The notes: generated by a model not told the origin, from the sequence alone. Positions 8,417 through 16,668 are shown, counted from the stretch's first letter. The stretch is DNA of 64,000 nt from Comamonas terrae (GCF_001544075.1 NZ_BCNT01000001.1:124001-188000), one strand, 5' to 3'. A program made the numbers and translations.

Positions 8417-9358
8417 ATGAATCTTCACCAATTCCGATTCGTCCAAGAAGCCGCGCGCCGCAACCTCAACCTAACCGAAGCGGCCAAGGCCCTGCACACC
8501 TCGCAGCCCGGGGTATCCAAGGCCATCATCGAGCTCGAGGAGGAACTGGGCATCGACATCTTTGCCCGCCATGGCAAGCGCCTCAAGCGCATCACCGAGC
8601 CGGGCCAGGAAGTCATCAAGAGCATAGAGCTCATCATGCGCGAAGTGGGCAACCTCAAGCGCATCGGCGAGCAGTACAGCGCCCAGGACAGCGGCACGCT
8701 GAGCATCGCCACCACCCACACCCAGGCCCGCTACGTGCTGCCTCCGGCCGTGGCGCGCCTGCGCGACATGTACCCCAAGGTCACGATCAGCCTGCACCAG
8801 GCCACGCCCGCCGAAGTGGCGCGCATGGTGATCGACGAAGTGGCCGAGATCGGCATGGCCACCGAATCGCTGGCCGACTATCCCGATCTGGTCACCCTGC
8901 CCTGCTATGAATGGCAGCACGTGCTGGTGCTGCCCACCGGCCATCCGCTGGCGCAGAAGGAGCGCGTCACGCTCGAGGACATCGCCCACGAGGCGCTGAT
9001 CACCTACCACCCTTCGTTCACCGGGCGCGGCAAGATCGACCAGGCTTTCGATGCGCGCCGCCTGCATCCGCGCATCGTGCTGGAAGCCATCGACGCCGAC
9101 GTGATCAAGACCTATGTGCGCCTGGGCCTGGGCGTGGGCATCGTGGCCGAGATGGCCATGCGCGACGATCCGGTCAACGATCTGGTCGTGCGCCCCGTCG
9201 GCCACCTGTTCGGCACCAGCGTGGCCCGCGTGGCCATCAAGCGCGGCGCCTATCTGCGCAACTTCGTCTACAAGTTCGCCGAGCTGCTGAGCGACCGCCT
9301 CTCGCGCGACCTTATCATGCGCGCCATGAACGGCAGCGTGGACGACTTCGGCCTCTGA
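8417..9358 (+). CDS. cysB: CysB-family LysR transcriptional regulator
   Basis: LysR-type activator of sulfate assimilation genes, normally responding to N-acetylserine and antagonised by sulfide or thiosulfate. 313 residues; the N-terminal helix-turn-helix begins MNLHQFRFVQEAARR with NLTEAAKALHTSQPGVSKAI, a CysB signature. The effector domain contains TTHTQARYVLPP, part of the sulfate/N-acetylserine pocket in CysB. The 58-base leader is AT-rich (TTATATAAA), suggesting the promoter and possibly an autoregulatory CysB site. A likely target in the window is the sbp-cysTWA operon. Confidence 0.93.
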   Translation: MNLHQFRFVQEAARRNLNLTEAAKALHTSQPGVSKAIIELEEELGIDIFARHGKRLKRITEPGQEVIKSIELIMREVGNLKRIGEQYSAQDSGTLSIATTHTQARYVLPPAVARLRDMYPKVTISLHQATPAEVARMVIDEVAEIGMATESLADYPDLVTLPCYEWQHVLVLPTGHPLAQKERVTLEDIAHEALITYHPSFTGRGKIDQAFDARRLHPRIVLEAIDADVIKTYVRLGLGVGIVAEMAMRDDPVNDLVVRPVGHLFGTSVARVAIKRGAYLRNFVYKFAELLSDRLSRDLIMRAMNGSVDDFGL

Positions 9359-9389
9359 TCCTTTCCCGCGGCGGGGCCGCCGCTCCGCC

Positions 9390-10568
9390 ATGCCCCACGT
9401 TTTGCACCGCACAACGACCGTGACTCCCACCTTTCCCAGCAAGCTGCCCCATGTGGGCACCACGATCTTCACCGTCATGTCGGCACTTGCCGCCGAGCAC
9501 CAGGCCGTCAATCTGGGGCAGGGCTTTCCTGACTTCGGCTGCGACCCCAGGCTGCTGGACGCCGTCAATAACGCCATGCGCGCCGGCCACAACCAGTACC
9601 CGCCCATGAGCGGCTGGCCCGCTCTGCGCGAGGCCGTGGCCGCCAAGATCGCGGCGCTGCACGGCCGACGCTACGACGCCAATGCCGAGGTCACCATCAC
9701 GGCCGGCGCCACCCAGGCCATTCTCACGGCCATCCTGGCCACCGTGCAGGCCGGCGACGAAGTCATTGTGCTCGACCCCTGCTACGACAGCTACGTGCCC
9801 AATATCGAGCTGGCCGGCGGCGTGGCCGTACGCGTTCCGCTGACGCCCGGCACCTTCCGCCCGGACTTCGCCAGGATCTCCGCAGCCATCACGCCGCGCA
9901 CGCGCCTGCTCATCATCAACAGCCCGCACAATCCCAGCGCCACCATCTGGAGCGATGCGGAGATGCGCCAGCTCGAAGAGCTGCTGGCTCCCACCAACGT
10001 GCTGCTGATCAGCGACGAGGTCTACGAGCACATGGTCTTTGACGGCGGCCAGCACCAGAGCGCCGCCCGCTTCGCGGGACTGGCCGATCGCGCCTTCATC
10101 GTCTCCAGCTTCGGCAAGACCTACCACGTCACGGGCTGGAAGGTTGGCACGGTGGCCGCGCCCGCAGCGCTGACCGCCGAATTCCGCAAGGTCCACCAGT
10201 TCAATGTGTTCACCGTGAACACGCCTATGCAGGCGGGTCTGGCGCAGTACATGCAGGACCCGGCACCCTATATGGATCTCCCGGCCTTCTACCAGGCCAA
10301 GCGCGACCTGTTCATGCGCGGCCTGCAAGGCTCGCGCCTGAAGCTGCTGCCCACGGCCGGCACCTATTTCCTGTGCGCCGACATCTCGTCGGTCTCGGAC
10401 CTGAACGAGGCCGAGTTCTGCCAGTGGCTGGTCAAGGAAATCGGCGTGGCGGCGATTCCGCTGTCGGCCTTCTACGGCAACGGCTTCGATCAGCGTGTGG
10501 TGCGCTTTTGCTTTGCCAAGAAGGACGAGACGCTGGTGGAAGCCGCGGCCCGGCTGCGCAGGCTGTAA
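9390..10568 (+). CDS. PLP-dependent methionine aminotransferase (YbdL-like)
   Basis: Class I/II fold-type I aminotransferase, 392 residues. It follows E. coli YbdL, which prefers methionine, nearly end to end: SKLPHVGTTIFTVMSALA, NLGQGFPDF, the PLP-ring tyrosine in CYDSY, NSPHNPSA, SDEVYEH, and the PLP-binding Lys in SSFGKTYHVTGWK. The ATG at 9390 is taken; a GTG at 9420 is possible and would match the YbdL start more closely. Its likely role is recycling methylthio-ketobutyrate in methionine salvage. A strong terminator follows. Confidence 0.9.
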   Translation: MPHVLHRTTTVTPTFPSKLPHVGTTIFTVMSALAAEHQAVNLGQGFPDFGCDPRLLDAVNNAMRAGHNQYPPMSGWPALREAVAAKIAALHGRRYDANAEVTITAGATQAILTAILATVQAGDEVIVLDPCYDSYVPNIELAGGVAVRVPLTPGTFRPDFARISAAITPRTRLLIINSPHNPSATIWSDAEMRQLEELLAPTNVLLISDEVYEHMVFDGGQHQSAARFAGLADRAFIVSSFGKTYHVTGWKVGTVAAPAALTAEFRKVHQFNVFTVNTPMQAGLAQYMQDPAPYMDLPAFYQAKRDLFMRGLQGSRLKLLPTAGTYFLCADISSVSDLNEAEFCQWLVKEIGVAAIPLSAFYGNGFDQRVVRFCFAKKDETLVEAAARLRRL

Positions 10569-10585
10569 AAGCTGCCATGCATAAA

Positions 10586-10612
10586 AAGGAGCGCTTTACG
10601 CGCTCCCTTTCT
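10586..10612 (+). terminator. Rho-independent terminator after the aminotransferase gene
   Basis: Stem GGAGCGC (10588-10594) pairs perfectly with GCGCTCC (10600-10606) around a 5-base loop, followed by a T-rich run. It begins 20 bases after the stop codon and marks the edge of the core block before the quorum-sensing region. Confidence 0.85.
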
Positions 10613-10909
10613 TGTTTTCAGTTCTATTTTCATCAGAAATCAAAGCCGGACATGCGCTGTGCGCTACGGAGTTTGCTGCACCTGCCGGCACTTTCCCTGT
10701 GTGCCAGCGATACCGGGCAACAGCCACCGTGGTGCCCTGCGCACCGCCGGAGCGCCTATCGGCGCACACTCCCAGCCGTGCCTGCCGAATCCCGACACTC
10801 CCGACAGCTGTCCTGCGCCGCAGCGAACCGCCGGGTCTTCTGCAGGGTGTCCCGCGGCGCGATAATGAAGCTTCATTCTCCCGAGCGCTCCAAAACACAA
10901 GGTGACGCC
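10613..10909. other. Intergenic region before luxR, no gene seen
   Basis: 297 bases after the terminator with no convincing reading frame. It should hold the promoter of the luxR gene at 10910. I looked for a 20-base lux box and found only short imperfect dyads, such as CCACCGTGGTG near 10722, so nothing is called. Confidence 0.4.
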
Positions 10910-11623
10910 ATGCCAGCTTTGCGCGCCCCGCTGCCCTCCGATATCGCCTCGCTCACAAAGCCCGACGAATTGGCCTCGTTTCTGGCCGAAGCCGCCCGGT
11001 CCCTGGGGTTTGACTACTTCGCCTATGGCCGCAAGCCCGCCCTCCCTCTTGCCAATCCGCCGGCAAGCATCATCTCCAACTATCCGAGCGCCTGGCAGCA
11101 GCGCTATGCGGAAGCCGAGTATGTGAAAAACGATCCGACGATCGCGGCAAGCCGGCGCTCCATGCGCCCCCTGGTCTGGAGCGATGAAGTCTTCGCCGGC
11201 GCCAAGCAGCTATGGTCCGAGGCCCGCGACGCAGGCCTTCAAGTCGGATGTGCGCAGTTCATCACCGATGGCTTTGGCAATCGCGGCATGCTGACGTTGG
11301 CCCGCAGCCACGAACCGCTGACCGATCGGGAACTGCAGGCCAAAAGTACGCAGATACACTGGCTCTCGGTGCTGGTCCACGAGCACTTTCCACGCATTTA
11401 TCCGCAAGAGCAGCATGCCTTCGAAATCCCTTCGCTGACCGAACGGGAAATTGAAATCCTGCGCTGGTCCGCGGACGGAAAAACGGTGGCCGAAATTGCA
11501 GCAATGCTGCCCATCTCTTCCCACACCGTGAATTTCCATATGAAAAATGCCATGGAAAAACTGGCTGCGCCCAACAAGTCGGCGGCCATCCTGCGCGCCG
11601 CCATGCTGGGGCTTCTCGAATAG
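10910..11623 (+). CDS. LuxR-family acyl-homoserine-lactone receptor (first copy)
   Basis: Quorum-sensing transcription factor of 237 residues. The N-terminal autoinducer-binding domain keeps the six conserved pocket positions of canonical AHL receptors: Trp62, Tyr66, Asp75, Pro76, Trp90 and Gly113. The C-terminal GerE helix-turn-helix runs from about 170 (LTEREIEILRWSADGKTVAEIA) to the end. The ATG at 10910 is preferred because AAGGTG lies upstream; an ATG at 10865 would add 15 residues. It converges with luxI 74 bases downstream. Full conservation of pocket residues argues for a working AHL receptor rather than a degenerate solo. Confidence 0.92.
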   Translation: MPALRAPLPSDIASLTKPDELASFLAEAARSLGFDYFAYGRKPALPLANPPASIISNYPSAWQQRYAEAEYVKNDPTIAASRRSMRPLVWSDEVFAGAKQLWSEARDAGLQVGCAQFITDGFGNRGMLTLARSHEPLTDRELQAKSTQIHWLSVLVHEHFPRIYPQEQHAFEIPSLTEREIEILRWSADGKTVAEIAAMLPISSHTVNFHMKNAMEKLAAPNKSAAILRAAMLGLLE

Positions 11624-11697
11624 CGCTCACCGGACGCAGCAGCGCAGCCGCATTCCGGCAATGCATCGGCCCCGGCCGTCCGATGGACGCCATGCCG

Positions 11698-12267
11698 TCA
11701 GGCGGCAAGCACGCCCGGCAGTTCGATCCAGCAGGCCAGAATCGGCATGCCGTTCACCATCACCGGGGGGCCGGCCCGGTGAGCCATGAAGCCCGTGTTG
11801 CGCAGGAGGCGTTCGATGCCCAGCGGCGACACGGTGATGAGCCGCTGCGCCCCATGGGCAGAGGCCACCGCCGCAGTGGCGCGCAGCAGCTCCAGCGTCA
11901 GATGGGAGGAAAACTGCCCTAGCGGGCCGGGTATGCTGCCGTTGAAATCCACCGCGGCAAACCTGGACAGCTCCCAGATCGCAGGGCTGCGGGGAACCGG
12001 CGCCCCCCCCATCAGCTGCGGAAATACTTCACCCAGCAGATAGGGCCTGCTGGTGGGCAGCAATCTTGCCGTGCCGACGACCTCGCCCGCCTCGTCCTCG
12101 CCGACGACATAGACCGTGTCCTGGCGGTCGAACTGGTCCAGCTCCCGGCCCTCGTCGCATTCGAGCTGCCAGCCCAGTTTTTCCACGAAGACCCGATACC
12201 TGTAGGAGGCCATCTTCGAGACGACCTGCGGGTTCAAGGCATCCTGAGTGCCGGTGATGAATTGCAT
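11698..12267 (-). CDS. Acyl-homoserine-lactone synthase (LuxI family)
   Basis: Makes the AHL signal from S-adenosylmethionine and acyl-ACP; cytoplasmic, 189 residues. The invariant LuxI residues are present: Arg25, Phe27 and Trp33 in YRYRVFVEKLGW, Asp44 and Asp47 in ELDQFD, Arg68 in GTARLLP, and Glu99/Arg102 in WELSRF. The start MQFITGTQDAL is family-like (SolI/CepI/BafI-type opening); an ATG 33 bases further upstream is an alternative. The acyl chain cannot be predicted. It lies downstream of the rsaM-like gene on the same strand, with luxR copies on both sides of the block. Confidence 0.95.
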   Translation of the reverse strand: MQFITGTQDALNPQVVSKMASYRYRVFVEKLGWQLECDEGRELDQFDRQDTVYVVGEDEAGEVVGTARLLPTSRPYLLGEVFPQLMGGAPVPRSPAIWELSRFAAVDFNGSIPGPLGQFSSHLTLELLRATAAVASAHGAQRLITVSPLGIERLLRNTGFMAHRAGPPVMVNGMPILACWIELPGVLAA

Positions 12268-12331
12268 GCTGATTTCTCGCGGTTTCCTTCCCTGCGCCAT
12301 TGCACCGGAACCGCATCGATCGCATAACTAC

Positions 12332-12347
12332 TCACCTAGGCGGGTGA
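12332..12347. promoter_or_regulatory. Perfect dyad upstream of luxI, possible operator
   Basis: TCACC-TAGGCG-GGTGA is a perfect 5-base inverted repeat with a 6-base spacer, about 65 bases upstream of the luxI start and overlapping the stop codon of the rsaM-like gene. Lux boxes are usually about 20 bases with CTG/CAG arms, so this is not a typical one. It could be a variant LuxR site, an RsaM site or chance. Confidence 0.3.
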
Positions 12348-12737
12348 CGGACTGGGCATTCTGTGCCATACCTGCTCCCGCCAGGGCAGCACATCGATCA
12401 CCGTCTCCAATACCTCAAGACTTTCCAGCCAGCCGAAATCCCGGCCGCGCCTGTCGACCAGCATCACATTGCTTCGAAGCGCGCCGTCTCTTTCGAGCGC
12501 CAGCTTGCCGTTCCTGTCCGCGACGACACACCAGTCCCAGCCGACAGAAATCGGCCTCGCGTCAAGGCTTTGCCACTCGGAATATCCATACGCCCAGACG
12601 CAGCGGGCCAGATTTGCATGATGCGGAACATGAAGGTCGACGTCCGACATCAGGTGGACGAACCTGGAGCTCAGCACCGATTCAAGTGCCACTCTCAGGA
12701 ATCCGTCGTATGCCATCTGGTTGATTGCCACATTCAT
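12336..12737 (-). CDS. RsaM-like quorum-sensing repressor
   Basis: A 133-residue protein resembling RsaM of Burkholderia (DUF4902-type), a small regulator that restrains AHL production and is usually coded beside a luxI gene. Matching features, recalled from the family, are SVGWDW at 64-69, RSNVMLVD at 88-95 and the following G-x-D-x-G with a final Leu/Trp-rich helix. No signal peptide or membrane helix. It lies immediately upstream of luxI on the same strand, the expected partner. The start is uncertain: ATG at 12737 has an AAGGG run very close to it, and an internal ATG at codon 8 is possible. Confidence 0.75.
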   Translation of the reverse strand: MNVAINQMAYDGFLRVALESVLSSRFVHLMSDVDLHVPHHANLARCVWAYGYSEWQSLDARPISVGWDWCVVADRNGKLALERDGALRSNVMLVDRRGRDFGWLESLEVLETVIDVLPWREQVWHRMPSPSPA

Positions 12738-13046
12738 CCCTTATCTTGCGGGGCGAACCAAAATACCAAAGCCAATGGCGCTGCACCCAGGCTGCACCGG
12801 TCGGCGATCCCTTCATCCAAAGCCCGCTCGCATGGGTACATTGGCGCAAACCGCGCAGCAGGTAGTGTATTGAACCGCGAGCCTGCGGCATGGACGCAGG
12901 CGGCAAGGACAAAACCCCGGGCCGCGCCGGGATGTCGCCGCGCCCGGCCCGGCTGGGACAAGCAGCGTTTGCTGCGCCGGCAGATACGGCGCATTGCAAG
13001 CCCCCTGCAACAAGGCGGGCCTGTGCCCGGGCTGGCTAGCCGTGGG
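12738..13046. other. Gap between the second luxR and the rsaM-like gene
   Basis: 309 bases without a convincing gene. It contains a perfect 7-base inverted repeat, GCCTGCG-N7-CGCAGGC, at 12881-12901. Its arms are too short of T residues for a clear terminator, and its 21-base span is close to that of a LuxR-type operator. A reading frame at 12734-13117 on the minus strand overlaps the luxR 3' end and looks spurious. Confidence 0.4.
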
Positions 13047-13808
13047 TCAATCGAGCAAGCCGAGATATGCGGCTCGGGCCACTGCCGCCGTGCGGTTGGA
13101 AACATTGAGCTTTTCAAGCACGTTGCGGGTATGAAACCTCACGGTGTCCGCCGAGATGAGCAAAATATCGGAGATGTCCGGTATCGTCTTTCCGACCGCA
13201 GACCACTGAAGCACCTCTTTCTCACGGCTCGTCAGCTCGACGATTTCCGGGCAGACGATGCTTCGTGTATCCACCAGGCGCTGGAAACCCACATGCGCAA
13301 TGCTGGACAACCAGCGCATGCGCAGGCTTTTTGCCTCGAGCTCTGCAGCGGACAACGGCTCCGCCGACCGGGCCAGTGTGAGCATCCCGGCCACACCGCT
13401 GCGCGTGGGGCTTCCCTGGGCCCACCCTACCCGAAGCCCCGCACACCTGGCCTCTTCCCATAGTTCAGGGGCCGGAGCAAACAGCTCGTCGCTCCACACC
13501 AGCGGCTCGGGCGAGCGTGCTCCATGCATCACGGTGGGATCCTGCTCGATGTAGCCTCTGCGCTCGTAGCGGGCACACCATTGCGAGGAATAATTGTTTA
13601 TCAGGAAATGTGCGGGCCTGGAAACCGGCAGAGCCAGCCGCATGCCGTAAGCGCAGTACTCAAAACCGATTTCATAGGCAGCGCGCCGCACCTCTTCGAA
13701 AAGCTCGTTCTCCGTCTTGGCATTTGAAGAAGCGTTCAGCACATCCTCTGCCCAGCCCAGTATCTTTTCCATATCGCCGTTGATTCCCGCAAAAGCCGCA
13801 TCGAGCAT
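13047..13808 (-). CDS. LuxR-family acyl-homoserine-lactone receptor (second copy)
   Basis: A second AHL-receptor type regulator, 253 residues. Autoinducer-domain landmarks are Trp77, Tyr81, Asp90, Pro91, Trp105 and Gly128, so the pocket is canonical. The GerE HTH starts near 188 (LTSREKEVLQWSAVGKTIPDIS) and ends AAYLGLLD, paralleling AAMLGLLE in the first copy. The two share a common ancestor but have diverged widely. It is transcribed toward rsaM and luxI. The start at 13808 has a weak ribosome site; the ATG at 13772 (MEKILGWAED) is an alternative. Confidence 0.9.
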   Translation of the reverse strand: MLDAAFAGINGDMEKILGWAEDVLNASSNAKTENELFEEVRRAAYEIGFEYCAYGMRLALPVSRPAHFLINNYSSQWCARYERRGYIEQDPTVMHGARSPEPLVWSDELFAPAPELWEEARCAGLRVGWAQGSPTRSGVAGMLTLARSAEPLSAAELEAKSLRMRWLSSIAHVGFQRLVDTRSIVCPEIVELTSREKEVLQWSAVGKTIPDISDILLISADTVRFHTRNVLEKLNVSNRTAAVARAAYLGLLD

Positions 13809-14220
13809 CAGCCCGCTGATTCATGCCGAGCCGGCCGGTTGAATCGCTGAAGTCCCAAGGCAAGTTGAATATTTCAGCATCCGCTTCATGCAAAGCAGCC
13901 TGCTGGCTCAAGGTCGCCGCGCCACCGGGACGGAACAGGTCAATGCACGATCTGCAACAGAGTGCCTCCTGGGCCGATCGCTTCGGCGAGCAGATCAAAC
14001 CGCAGGTCTTGCCGTAAAAAATGCGTTTGAAAAAGGGAAGCAATATGCCCAACCGGTATCGGGCACGCCGGCACCAGCCGATGGTTCAGGCCGCAGCGGC
14101 CTGGATTCGCTTTCTGATTCCGATGCAGCGCGCCTGACAGGTACTTGGCCTTCCTGGCGGTTGCACCCATGGGGTGCCCGCACTACCCGTGCCAGGCGCC
14201 GCAGCAGAAAACAGGGACAT
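13809..14220. other. Intergenic region between luxR and hns-like genes
   Basis: 412 bases with no supported gene; frames on either strand look like non-coding readings. It must hold the luxR promoter near 13809-13900 and the 3' end of the hns-like transcript. A short dyad GCACCC-ATG-GGGTGC lies near 14165-14179; no T-run follows it. Confidence 0.4.
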
Positions 14221-14553
14221 TCAGTTGACCAGCATATCTTCGGGTTTCTTGCCGGCCGCCAGGGCCTCCAGGAACCAGGCGGGAGAGCGACCGCGACCTG
14301 TCCAGGAATTTCCGGCCCCGTCGCTGTATTTCACGGGAACCGTTTTGGTTTCGGCGGTACGCGACCTGGATTTGGCGGATTTTCCCGTCCCGAAAATGTC
14401 CTCTGCGGTCAGTCCGTAATTCGAAACAGCCTCTCTGACCCGGGCCACGGCATTGGCGATTTCCGCACGGCGCAATACTTCGGCCTCTTCCTGCAGGATC
14501 TTGATCTGCTGAAGAACTTCTGCATAGGTTCGAACGGGACTGGTCTGCGTCAT
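14221..14553 (-). CDS. H-NS-family nucleoid protein
   Basis: Small DNA-binding protein that typically silences AT-rich and foreign DNA, 110 residues. Residues 8-45 form the oligomerising coiled coil (EVLQQIKILQEEAEVLRR). A basic linker (58-72) leads to the C-terminal AT-hook-like DNA-binding domain WTGRGRSPAWFLEAL at 84-98, the H-NS core motif W-T-G-R-G-R. This length suits the Bv3F/HvrA-like betaproteobacterial paralogues. Position beside the quorum-sensing block suggests a locally acquired paralogue rather than the main housekeeping H-NS (inference). Confidence 0.9.
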   Translation of the reverse strand: MTQTSPVRTYAEVLQQIKILQEEAEVLRRAEIANAVARVREAVSNYGLTAEDIFGTGKSAKSRSRTAETKTVPVKYSDGAGNSWTGRGRSPAWFLEALAAGKKPEDMLVN

Positions 14554-14628
14554 TGAATCACTCCATTGAATTTGATGGCATACAAACCCCGCATGCCATT
14601 CCTAAAGTCTAACCAAAACAGTAGCCTC

Positions 14629-14653
14629 AACCTACAAAAATTAGTAGGTTTTT
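14629..14653. promoter_or_regulatory. Perfect 7-base dyad with T-run upstream of the hns-like gene
   Basis: AACCTAC (14629-14635) and GTAGGTT (14644-14650) form a perfect inverted repeat around an 8-base AT spacer, followed by TTT on the plus strand. It lies 76 bases upstream of the hns start, so it could be an operator in that promoter. Read as plus-strand RNA it would look like a terminator, but no plus-strand gene precedes it. Confidence 0.45.
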
Positions 14654-14944
14654 CCCTTCCAAACATTCGCCAGGCAGCCTTCCGGATCAGCGGTTGGCCT
14701 CTCCCGGATTGCTTCAGGAGTATTTGGAAATCGCACGGCCGGCTGTTTCGTGTCCATACGCCGCCGCCGGTCCGCGATTCAAAAGCTGGAAAAATCTCCA
14801 AGACGGCAGGAGCGAGCCGGAATCATTGCCTATCCAGAAAAACTGTCCCTGCCCCTTCTGCGCACGCATTGGCCACAAGACGGTCTCCTTTTCTCGCCGT
14901 TTGCAGCTGCCCGATACACGATTCCGATGGAAACGGGTGCCCCA

Positions 14945-14980
14945 AAGCAAATCGCCAGACAATGGACCTGTCTGGCGACG
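14945..14980 (-). terminator. Rho-independent terminator after rng
   Basis: TCGCCAGACA (14952-14961) and TGTCTGGCGA (14969-14978) form a perfect 10-base stem with a 7-base loop. On the minus strand it is followed by a TTTGCTTTG run. It lies about 30 bases beyond the rng stop codon. Confidence 0.85.
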
Positions 14981-15009
14981 CCTATGCGAAATTCAGCCCG
15001 TCTCGCGCT

Positions 15010-16503
15010 TCACAGCAAGACGATGTCGTATTGCTCCTGCGCCATGGCTGTCTCGGCCTGCAGCGAAATCGGCTTGCCGATGAAGTCCGAGAGGCTGGCC
15101 AGATGCTGGCTTTCCTCGTCTAGGAACATTTCCACGACCTTTGGCGAAGCCACGACACGGAATTCCCTCGGATTGAACTGGCGCGCCTCGCGCAGGATCT
15201 CACGCAGCACTTCATAGCAGATGCTGCGCGCCGTTTTCACGTTGCCCTTGCCCGCGCAGGCCGGGCACGGTTCGCACAGCATATGGGCCAGCGATTCGCG
15301 CGTGCGCTTGCGCGTCATCTCCACCAGGCCCAGCTGGGAAAAGCCACCGGCCATGGTCTTGACACGGTCCCGCGCCAGCTGGCGGCGAAATTCCGAGAGC
15401 ACCTCGTTCTGATGGTCCTCGCGCACCATGTCGATGAAGTCCACGATGATGATGCCGCCCAGATTGCGCAGGCGCAGCTGGCGCGCAATCGCGTGGGCCG
15501 CTTCAAGGTTGGTCTTGAAGATGGTGTCGTCGAAGTTGCGCGCACCGACAAAGCCGCCGGTGTTCACGTCGATGGTGGTCAGCGCCTCGGTCTGGTCCAC
15601 GATCAGGTAGCCGCCCGATTTGAGGTCCACGCGCCGGCCCAGGGCGCGGGCGATTTCCTCGTCTATCGAATACAGGTCGAAGATCGGCCGTTCCCCCTTG
15701 TACAGCGCCAGCTTGGGCACGGCCGCCGGCATGTATTCCTGGCCGAAGGCCTTGAGCAGCGCGAACTGCTCCCTGGAGTCGATGCGTATGCTCTGGGTGG
15801 TCTCGCCCACAAGATCCCGCAACACGCGCTGCAGCAGGTTCAGATCCTGGTGCAGCACCGACATGGGCGGCAGCTTCTGCGATGCGTCCTTGATGCGGGC
15901 CCAGGTCTTGCGCAGATAGCGGATGTCCTCGGCCAGTTCGCCGTCGCTGGAATCCTCTCCATTGGTGCGCAGGATGAAGCCGCCTCCACCGCCGGTCTCC
16001 TTGGTGCCCACCAGCGCCTGCAGCCGCGCGCGCAGCGCATCGCGCTCGTGCTGGGGAATCTTCTGCGAGATGCCGATATGGTCGTCCTGCGGCAGGAACA
16101 CCAGCAGGCGCCCGGCAATGCTGATCTGCGTGGACAGGCGCGCGCCCTTGGTGCCTATCGGATCCTTGATGACCTGAACCATGATGGTCTGGCCTTCGAA
16201 CACCTGCTTCTCGATGGGTATCTGCGGCACATCCTTGCGCGCGAACATGGGCGCCTCGCCGTTTTCTTGGCGCTGCCACACATCGGCCACATGCAGAAAG
16301 GCGGCGCGCTCCAGGCCGATGTCGATGAAGGCCGACTGCATGCCGGGCAGCACGCGCGAGACTTTGCCCAGATAGATGTTGCCGACGAGGCCGCGCTCCA
16401 GCGGCCGCTCCATGTGCAACTCCTGCACGGCTCCGTTTTCGATGACGGCCACCCGCGTTTCCTGCGGCGACCAGTTGATCAGAATGTCCTGCTGCATTGG
16501 CAT
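15010..16503 (-). CDS. rng: Ribonuclease G
   Basis: Endoribonuclease of the RNase E/G family that matures the 16S rRNA 5' end and helps mRNA decay. 497 residues, RNase G length, without the long RNase E scaffold. An S1 domain at about 37-125 (GLVGNIYLGKVSRVLPGMQSA) precedes the DNase I-like catalytic part with TIDVNTGGFVG and IIIVDFIDM, whose aspartates bind the catalytic metal. The zinc-link motif CEPCPACAGKG follows. The start is the ATG at 16503; an ATG 6 bases in is equally possible. It sits at the end of the conserved hemF-rsfS-rlmH-maf-rng run. Confidence 0.96.
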   Translation of the reverse strand: MPMQQDILINWSPQETRVAVIENGAVQELHMERPLERGLVGNIYLGKVSRVLPGMQSAFIDIGLERAAFLHVADVWQRQENGEAPMFARKDVPQIPIEKQVFEGQTIMVQVIKDPIGTKGARLSTQISIAGRLLVFLPQDDHIGISQKIPQHERDALRARLQALVGTKETGGGGGFILRTNGEDSSDGELAEDIRYLRKTWARIKDASQKLPPMSVLHQDLNLLQRVLRDLVGETTQSIRIDSREQFALLKAFGQEYMPAAVPKLALYKGERPIFDLYSIDEEIARALGRRVDLKSGGYLIVDQTEALTTIDVNTGGFVGARNFDDTIFKTNLEAAHAIARQLRLRNLGGIIIVDFIDMVREDHQNEVLSEFRRQLARDRVKTMAGGFSQLGLVEMTRKRTRESLAHMLCEPCPACAGKGNVKTARSICYEVLREILREARQFNPREFRVVASPKVVEMFLDEESQHLASLSDFIGKPISLQAETAMAQEQYDIVLL

Positions 16504-16668
16504 GTTGTCTTTCGTGTACGTTGTTGTTCTTTTCGGCAGGCACCAGTGTGCGGTGCGTGCATGGCATCCGCAAGACACAGACCCGAACGGTTTGCGTGAA
16601 ATTGCAGCGCCGGAGCCGGCCCGTCCTTTGCGGCCCGGACAGGACCGGCCTCCCTTCGGAACGCGTGC

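Larger units (their letters stand above)
14554..15009. other. AT-richer intergenic region upstream of the hns-like gene
   Basis: 456 bases between hns and rng holding no convincing gene. The 14554-14670 part is notably AT-rich, as expected for an hns promoter, and contains the dyad listed at 14629. The far end holds the rng terminator. The frames at 14566-15217 on the plus strand show no family features. Confidence 0.4.

Noticed and set aside
10613-10909. Search for a canonical 20-base lux box near either luxR or luxI
   Set aside because: Only short imperfect dyads were found; no site has matching CTG/CAG arms with the right spacing.
12734-13117. Minus-strand frame of 127 codons between luxR and rsaM-like genes
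   Set aside because: It overlaps the 3' end of the luxR gene, has no good ribosome site, and its composition looks like non-coding sequence.
13888-14556. Plus-strand frame of 222 codons opposite the hns-like gene
   Set aside because: It overlaps a clear H-NS coding sequence and shows no domain features.
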